DNA of 64,000 nucleotides, from NCBI RefSeq assembly GCF_026625885.1, contig NZ_CP113068.1, positions 5,766,001-5,830,000 on the forward strand, written 5' to 3'. Below are positions 41,592 to 49,700 of the stretch, in pieces (within the stretch, counting starts at the first letter, position 1; every line of letters starts with the position of its first letter). The notes below the pieces were generated by a model. That model was not told where the DNA came from, searched no databases, and worked only from the letters and a program-made list of their open reading frames with translations. This DNA is from Roseateles sp. SL47. Lineage in GTDB: Bacteria; Pseudomonadota; Gammaproteobacteria; Burkholderiales; Burkholderiaceae_C. The translations under genes were made by a program, and so were the position numbers.

Positions 41592-41990
41592 ATGCCCCCG
41601 CGCGTTGTCTGGATCCACCCCGAAGCCCCTCCGAAGCCGGACGCAGGCGCTCCCTGCAATGGTTGCGGCCTGTGCTGCCTGGCCGAGCCGTGCCCGGTTG
41701 GCGTTCTGGTCACCCGCCGCACCCGAGGCCCTTGCACCGCGCTCGAATGGTCTCCCACTGCTGCGCGGTATGAATGCGGCATGCTCACCCACCCCACGCG
41801 CCACTTGGGCGTGCCGGGCCTGCGGCGCCTCGCTCCCCACTCGCTGTTCAACCGCCTCCTGCGCCGCTGGTCCACCCGCATGATTGCCGCTGGCATCGGC
41901 TGCGACGCCGACCTCACGGTGACACCATCGGCCCCTGCCCCACCGGCCTCCTCCCCGGCCACCCCACCGGCCTCTAAGGACAATCGCTAA
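41592..41990 (+). CDS. YkgJ-family cysteine-cluster protein
   Basis: A 132-residue protein beginning MPPRVVWIHPEAP. It carries CNGCGLCC (Cys 22, 25, 28, 29) and further Cys in AEPCPVG, RGPCTALEW and RYECGM, the pattern of the YkgJ/UPF0153 zinc- or iron-chelating family. Function is unknown in the family. The last 25 residues are Pro/Ala-rich. The upstream frame extends into the 117-bp repeat and was not used. Confidence 0.78.
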   Translation: MPPRVVWIHPEAPPKPDAGAPCNGCGLCCLAEPCPVGVLVTRRTRGPCTALEWSPTAARYECGMLTHPTRHLGVPGLRRLAPHSLFNRLLRRWSTRMIAAGIGCDADLTVTPSAPAPPASSPATPPASKDNR

Positions 41991-42064
41991 GCCCCCGCCC
42001 CTCCCCCAGCCACTAGCATGGCCCTCGACTTGCTTCTCCAAGAACCTGCTCAGGAGTTATGCCC

Positions 42065-43717
42065 ATGGTCTGTTTCCCTCGTGCCTTTTGGTCCCGCTCG
42101 TCTGAATTGCGCAAGCCGCCATTCGCTGCTGGTGCACGGCGGCGCACCACACTCGGCACAACACTGTGCGCCACCGCGCTCGGCCTTGCCCTGACCGCTG
42201 CCGCACACGCCGTGCCCCTGCGCTGGGCCGCCCAGAACGACATCCTCACGCTGGACCCTCACTCGCAGGACCACAGCACCACCAGCGCCATCCTCCAGCA
42301 CAGCTACGAAGGCCTGACCCGCTACAACGAGCAATGGGAAGTCGAGCCCTGCCTGGCCACCAAGTGGACGACCGTCAGCCCCACCCTGTGGCGCTTCGAA
42401 CTCCGCAAAGGCGTCAAGTTCCACGACGGTTCCCCATTCACCGCCGACGACGTCATCTTCAGCTTTCAGCGCATCCGACAGCCGCAAGGCACGATGCAGA
42501 TCTACGTGACCGGTATCAAGGAAATCAAGAAGGTCGATGACTACACCATCGATCTGGTCCTCGACTCGCCGCAACCGATCCTGCTGCGCAATCTGATCGA
42601 CTTCCGCATCATGAGCAAGACCTGGGCGGAGAAAAACAAGGCCACCCAACTGGCCGACTACAAATCCAAGGATGAAAACTACGCCAGCCGCAATGCCGTC
42701 GGCACCGGCTCGTTCAAGATCACCGGCTGGCAGCCCGACCAGCGCGTCACGATGGTGATCAACAAGGACTGGTGGGACAAACCCAAAGGCAACATCACCG
42801 AGATCACCTATCTACCGATCAAGTCGGACCCGACCCGCGTGGCGGCTCTGGTGTCTGGCGAAGTGGACCTGCTGACGGATCTGCCCACCCAGGACGTGGC
42901 GCGCCTCAAGAATGACGGCAAGCTCAAGGTCATCGAAGGCCCTGAGACGCGCACCATCTTCTTCGCGCCGGACCTCGGCAGCGACGAACTGCGCGGATCC
43001 TCGGTGAAAGGCAAGAACCCATTCAAGGATGTGCGGGTCAGGCAGGCGCTGAGCATGTCGATTGATCGTGAGGCCATCAAGCGCAGCATCATGCGCGGCT
43101 TGTCAGTCCCTGCGGCCCTGATGGTGGCGCCTGGTGTCAACGGCTACTCCGCCGAACTGGACAAGCCGCTGCCGCCCGATCTGGCCAAGGCCAAAAAACT
43201 GCTGGCCGATGCCGGTTATCCGAGTGGTTTCGAGATTCCGCTCAACTGCCCCAACAACCGCTACGTCAACGACGAAGAAGTGTGTCTGGCCGTGGTGTCC
43301 ATGTGGGCCAAGATCGGCGTGACCGCGCGGCTCACCGCACAACCCATGTCGCAGCACAGCCAGCAGTTCCAGCGCTTTGAATCGCCGCTCTACATGCTGG
43401 GCTGGGGCGTCTCGACCAACGATGCGCTCTATTCGCTGCAAGCACTCGCCCGCACTCGCAGCGGCGGCCCGGATGGCAGCTTCAATTTCTCCAAGGTGAG
43501 TGACCCGACCCTGGACAAACTGACTGATGCCATCAAGGGCGAAATGGATGTGAACAAGCGCAATGCGCTGATTCGCGAGGCGCTGATTCTGGTGCGCGAC
43601 CAGGCACTGTTCATTCCGCTGCACCACCAGGTACGACCGTGGGCGATGAAGACGGGCGTGGAGACCTTGCATCGGTCGAATGACCGGCCAGAGGCGAGGT
43701 TCACGACGATCAAATGA
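42065..43717 (+). CDS. ABC transporter substrate-binding protein (peptide/nickel family)
   Basis: A periplasmic SBP_bac_5 protein of 550 residues like DppA/OppA. The signal peptide is long, with an Arg-rich n-region (ARRRTTLGTTLCATALGLALTAAAHA); mature residues begin near VPLRWAAQNDILTLDPHSQ. Family motifs are LRKGVKFHDGSPFTADDVIFSF and VRVRQALSMSIDREAIKR-like (FKDVRVRQALSMSID). No permease or ATPase genes are next to it. The start used has AGGAG eight bases upstream; an ATG six bases earlier is too close to it. Confidence 0.9.
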   Translation: MVCFPRAFWSRSSELRKPPFAAGARRRTTLGTTLCATALGLALTAAAHAVPLRWAAQNDILTLDPHSQDHSTTSAILQHSYEGLTRYNEQWEVEPCLATKWTTVSPTLWRFELRKGVKFHDGSPFTADDVIFSFQRIRQPQGTMQIYVTGIKEIKKVDDYTIDLVLDSPQPILLRNLIDFRIMSKTWAEKNKATQLADYKSKDENYASRNAVGTGSFKITGWQPDQRVTMVINKDWWDKPKGNITEITYLPIKSDPTRVAALVSGEVDLLTDLPTQDVARLKNDGKLKVIEGPETRTIFFAPDLGSDELRGSSVKGKNPFKDVRVRQALSMSIDREAIKRSIMRGLSVPAALMVAPGVNGYSAELDKPLPPDLAKAKKLLADAGYPSGFEIPLNCPNNRYVNDEEVCLAVVSMWAKIGVTARLTAQPMSQHSQQFQRFESPLYMLGWGVSTNDALYSLQALARTRSGGPDGSFNFSKVSDPTLDKLTDAIKGEMDVNKRNALIREALILVRDQALFIPLHHQVRPWAMKTGVETLHRSNDRPEARFTTIK

Positions 43718-43720
43718 AAA

Positions 43721-43747
43721 AAGGGGCATGTGCGAGACATGCCCCTT
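43721..43747. terminator. Convergent terminator between the SBP and surface protein genes
   Basis: An 11-bp stem AAGGGGCATGT / ACATGCCCCTT has loop GCGAG. The AAAAAA on its left reads as TTTTTT on the minus strand, so it works best for the surface-protein gene; for the plus strand it ends in TTCC. Confidence 0.85.
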
Positions 43748-43769
43748 CCAGTTGCGGAACTACCTGAAC

Positions 43770-46700
43770 TCAGACTAGCAATACTGTTGTGCCCGCAGCG
43801 ATAGGGGTTTCGACTGCCATGCCAGTGCCAGCCTGTTCCATAAACGGGGCTACCGTCCAGTACTGAATCGAAACGGATGCGCTGGCGTTGCCGTAAGCAT
43901 CGACTTGTCGGAATTCTCGTCCCTGGTATCCACCGCTGTATTCGGTCGCGGGGCTAAAGGAACTGGAGCTGGAAAAATCGATCCATTTACCATTGCCCCA
44001 GACCTCCACGTGGCCGCCGGCTTCAACGTTGTTAAAGACAATCGTCGGGTTGTCTTTGTAAAACATAACTGCGCGCCCGTCTGCGGCGTAACCTGCGATG
44101 TTTGTGGCCGAAATGGACAACTTCGCGGCAAACGAGTCCTTCACCACGTCAAACGTGGTTGGCGTACTTAGATTACCGGCACGGTCCATCTGGACAATCT
44201 GCACGCTATTTGCCCCCTCCTTGAGTGAGCTTGCAGACAGTGCGGTCCCGGATCCGGTGGTCCATGTGAGCCCTGCGTCAAGACTGAATCGCCATTCGGC
44301 ACCTGGTTCGATCGTAAGGTTCAGCTTCCCGCTGCCATTGAGAGTGACCTGACCCGAGCCATAGGCGCTCAGATCCACCACAGGCTCGAATGGCGCCGTC
44401 GTGTCTTTAAAGACTTCTACGGTTGCCATTTGGCTCGCATTGCCGACGCGATCGAACTGAACGATCTGAATGGTGTTGGCCCCCTCGACCAGATCTGTCG
44501 ATTCAATACCGCTCGCGGTACCTTGCCGCCAAGTAGTGCCGCCGTCGGTGCTGTAGCGCCATTGCGCATCAGCTTCAGTGGTGACGCTAATACGGCCGTC
44601 CGCATTGACCACGATGGGGTCTTGGGTCGTACCAGTGCCAGAGACGGCCGGGTGCGACTGAGAGCCTGTCGTCGAGTTGGCGAGGTCCGGTCCGGGGAGG
44701 GTTGGTGCCGTGGTGTCTTTAATCACTTCGACCATGGTAGGCAAGCTAACGTTGCCAGCCTTGTCCACTTGCACGACCTGGATGGAGTTGTTGCCTTCGT
44801 TCAGATCGGCGGCAGTAATAGCCGTGCCGGTCCCCGGCTTCCAGGTCTGGCCACCGTCGGTGCTGAAGCGCCAGTCGGCGCCAGCCTCGATCCCGACATT
44901 CACGCTGCCGTCAGCATTGATCAGTAGCGGATCAGCGATTGTGCCAGTACCGGTGGCGCCTGAGCCGGTGCCCGCGACTTGCGCCACAGGTGCCACCGGG
45001 GCCATGGTGTCCTTCACCACTTCCACGATGGTCGGTGCGCTGGTGTTCCCAGCCTTGTCCACCTGAACAATCTGGATCGTGTTGTTTCCTTCCTTCAGAT
45101 CGGCTGCAGCGATACCGGTGCCGGTGCCTGGCTTCCAGGTCTTGCCGCCATCGGTGCTGAAGCGCCAGTCGGCGCCGGCTTCGGTAACCACGTTCACAGA
45201 ACCGTCCGCCTTGATCACGATCGGATCCGCAGCCGTGCCAGCACCGGTGGCGCCAGTGCCCGAGCCCACGCCCTGGGTGGCCGGAGCCGTCGGAGCGGTC
45301 GTGTCCTTCACCACTTCCACCGTAGTCGGTGCGCTCGGATTCCCCGCCTTGTCCACCTGAACAATCTGGATCGTGTTGTTGCCTTCGTTCAGGTCGGCTG
45401 CAGCGATACCGGTGCCGGTGCCCGGCTTCCAGGTCTTGCCGCCATCGGTGCTGAATCGCCAGTCGGCGCCAGCTTCGGTACCCACGTTCACAGTGCCATC
45501 GGACTTGATCACGATCGGATCCGCAGCCGTGCCGGCACCGCTGGCACCCGAGCCCGAGCCCACGCCCTGGGCTGCAGGGGCCGTCGGAGCCGTGGTGTCC
45601 TTCACCACTTCCACCGTGGTCGGTGCGCTCGGATTCCCCGCCTTGTCCACCTGAACAATCTGGATCGTGTTGTTGCCTTCGTTCAGATCGGCTGCAGCGA
45701 TACCGGTGCCGGTGCCCGGCTTCCAGGTCTTGCCGCCATCGGTGCTGAAGCGCCAATCGGCGCCGGCTTCGGTAACCACGTTCACAGAACCGTCCGCCTT
45801 GATCACGATCGGATCCGCAGCCGTGCCAGCACCGGTGGCGCCAGTGCCCGAGCCCACGCCCTGGGTGGCCGGAGCCGCCGGAGCGGTCGTGTCCTTCACC
45901 ACTTCCACCGTAGTCGGTGCGCTCGGATTCCCCGCCTTGTCCACCTGAACAATCTGGATCGTGTTGTTGCCTTCGTTCAGGTCGGCTGCAGCGATACCGG
46001 TGCCGGTGCCCGGCTTCCAGGTCTTGCCGCCATCGGTGCTGAATCGCCAGTCGGCGCCAGCTTCGGTACCCACGTTCACAGAACCGTCTGCCTTGATCAG
46101 GATCGGATCCGCAGCCGTGCCAGCACCGGTGGCGCCCGAGCCCACGCCCTGGGCGGCAGGAGCCGTCGGAGCCGTGGTGTCCTTCACCACTTCCACCGTA
46201 GTCGGTGCGCTCGGATTCCCCGCCTTGTCCACCTGAACAATCTGGATCGTGTTGTTGCCCTCTTGCAGATCATCTGCCGAGATGCCCGTGCCGGTGCCCG
46301 GCTTCCAGGTCTGGCCACCGTCAGTGCTGAAGTTCCAGTCCGCACCAGGTTCGGTACCCACGTTCACAGTGCCATCGGACTTGATCACGATCGGATCCGC
46401 AGCCGTGCCAGCACCGCTGGCACCCGAGCCCGCGCCCACGCCCTGGGCGGCAGGGGCCGTCGGAGCTGTGGTGTCCTTCACCACTTCCACCGTGGTCGGT
46501 GCGCTCGGATTCCCCGCCTTGTCCACCTGAACAATCTGGATCGTGTTGTTGCCCTCTTGCAGATCATCTGCCGAGATGCCCGTGCCGGTGCCCGGCTTCC
46601 AGGTCTGGCCACCGTCAGTGCTGAAGTTCCAGTCCGCACCAGGTTCGGTACCCACGTTCACAGTGCCATCGGACTTGATCACGATCGGATCCGCAGCCGT

Positions 46701-49700
46701 GCCGGCACCGCTGGCACCCGAGCCCGCGCCCACGCCCTGGGCGGCAGGGGCCGTCGGAGCCGTGGTGTCCTTCACCACTTCCACCGTGGTCGGTGCGCTC
46801 GGATTCCCCGCCTTGTCCACCTGAACAATCTGGATCGTGTTGTTGCCCTCTTGCAGATCATCTGCCGAGATGCCCGTGCCGGTGCCCGGCTTCCAGGTCT
46901 GGCCACCGTCAGTGCTGAAGTTCCAGTCCGCACCAGGTTCGGTACCCACGTTCACAGTGCCATCGGACTTGATCACGATCGGGTCGGCAGCCGTGCCGGC
47001 ACCGCTGGCACCCGAGCCCGCGCCCACGCCCTGGGCGGCAGGGGCCGTCGGAGCCGTCGTGTCCTTCACCACTTCCACCGTGGTCGGTGCGCTCGGATTC
47101 CCCGCCTTGTCCACCTGAACAATCTGGATCGTGTTGTTGCCCTCTTGCAGATCATCTGCCGAGATGCCCGTGCCGGTGCCCGGCTTCCAGGTCTGGCCAC
47201 CGTCAGTGCTGAAGTTCCAGTCCGCACCAGGTTCGGTACCCACGTTCACAGTGCCATCGGACTTGATCAGGATCGGATCCGCAGCCGTGCCAGCACCGCT
47301 GGCACCCGAGCCCGCGCCCACGCCCTGGGCGGCAGGGGCCGTCGGAGCCGTCGTGTCCTTCACCACTTCCACCGTGGTCGGTGCGCTCGGATTCCCCGCC
47401 TTGTCCACCTGAACAATCTGGATCGTGTTGTTGCCTTCGTTCAGGTCGGCTGCAGCGATACCGGTGCCGGTGCCCGGCTTCCAGGTCTGGCCGCCATCGG
47501 TGCTGAATCGCCAGTCGGCGCCAGCTTCGGTACCCACGTTCACAGAACCGTCTGCCTTGATCAGGATCGGATCCGCAGCCGTGCCAGCACCGGTGGCGCC
47601 CGAGCCCACGCCCTGGGCGGCAGGAGCCGTCGGAGCCGTGGTGTCCTTCACCACTTCCACCGTAGTCGGTGCGCTCGGATTCCCCGCCTTGTCCACCTGA
47701 ACAATCTGGATCGTGTTGTTGCCCTCTTGCAGATCATCTGCCGAGATGCCCGTGCCGGTGCCCGGCTTCCAGGTCTGGCCACCGTCAGTGCTGAAGTTCC
47801 AGTCCGCACCAGGTTCGGTACCCACGTTCACAGTGCCATCGGACTTGATCACGATCGGATCCGCAGCCGTGCCGGCACCGCTGGCACCCGAGCCCGCGCC
47901 CACGCCCTGGGCGGCAGGGGCCGTCGGAGCCGTCGTGTCCTTCACCACTTCCACCGTGGTCGGTGCGCTCGGATTCCCCGCCTTGTCCACCTGAACAATC
48001 TGGATCGTGTTGTTGCCCTCTTGCAGATCATCTGCCGAGATGCCCGTGCCGGTGCCCGGCTTCCAGGTCTTGCCGCCATCGGTGCTGTAGTTCCAGTCCG
48101 CACCGGCTTCGACGCCAACGTTCACGGACCCATCGGCCTTGATCACGATCGGATCAGCGGCCGTGCCGGCACCCGTGGCGCCAGAGCCCGTGCCCACGCC
48201 CTGGGTGGCAGGAGCCGTCGGAGCCGTGGTGTCCTTCACCACTTCCACGGTGGTCGGTGCGCTGGCGTTGCCAGCCTTGTCCACCTGAACAATCTGGATG
48301 GAGTTGTTGCCTTCCTTGAGATCAGCTGCGGCGATACCCGTGCCGGTCCCCGGCTTCCAGGTCTTGCCACCGTCGGTGCTGTAGTTCCAGTTCGCACCCG
48401 CTTCGACGCCAACGTTCACAGACCCATCGGCCTTGATCACGATCGGATCAGCGGCCGTACCAGTACCAGTGGCGCCAGTGCCCGTGCCCACACCTTGGGT
48501 GGCAGGAGCTGTCGGAGCGGTCGTGTCCTTCACCACTTCGACCGTGGTCGGAGCGCTGGCGTTGCCAGCCTTGTCCACCTGAACAATCTGGATGGAGTTG
48601 TTGCCTTCCTTCAGATCACCTGCAGCAATGCCCGTACCGGTCCCCGGCTTCCAGGTCTTGCCACCGTCGGTGCTGTAGTTCCAGTCCGCACCGGCTTCGA
48701 CGCCAACGTTCACGGACCCATCGGCCTTGATCACGATCGGATCAGCGGCCGTGCCGGCACCCGTGGCGCCAGAGCCCGTGCCCACGCCCTGGGTGGCCGG
48801 AGCCGTCGGAGCCGTGGTGTCCTTCACCACTTCCACGGTGGTCGGTGCGCTGGCGTTGCCAGCCTTGTCCACCTGAACAATCTGGATGGAGTTGTTGCCT
48901 TCCTTGAGATCAGCTGCGGCGATACCCGTGCCGGTCCCCGGCTTCCAGGTCTTGCCACCGTCGGTGCTGTAGTTCCAGTTCGCACCCGCTTCGACGCCAA
49001 CGTTCACAGACCCATCGGCCTTGATCACGATCGGATCAGCGGCCGTACCAGTACCAGTGGCGCCAGTGCCCGTGCCCACACCTTGGGTGGCAGGAGCTGT
49101 CGGAGCGGTCGTGTCCTTCACCACTTCGACCGTGGTCGGAGCGCTGGCGTTGCCAGCCTTGTCCACCTGGACGATCTGGATCGAGTTGTTGCCCTCGTGC
49201 AGGTCATCTGCCGAGATGCCACTGCCGGTCCCCGGCCTCCAGGTCTGTCCACCGTCGGTGCTGTAGTTCCAGTCCGCACCGGTTTCGACGCCAACGTTCA
49301 CGGACCCATCGGCCTTGATCACGATCGGATCAGCGGCCGTGCCGGCACCCGTGGCACCCGAGCCCGTGCCCACACCCTGGGCAGCCGGAGCCGTCGGAGC
49401 GGTCGTGTCCTTCACCACTTCGACCGTGGTCGGAGCGCTCGGATTCCCAGCCTTGTCCACCTGGACGATCTGGATGGAGTTGTTGCCCTCGTGCAGGTCA
49501 TCTGCGGAGATGCCACTGCCGGTCCCCGGCCTCCAGGTCTGTCCACCGTCGGTGCTGTAGTTCCAGTCCGCACCGGTTTCGACGCCAACGTTCACGGACC
49601 CATCGGCCTTGATCACGATCGGATCAGCGGCCGTGCCTGCGCCGGTGGCACCCGAGCCCGTGCCCACGCCCTGGGTGGCCGGAGCCGTCGGAGCGGTCGT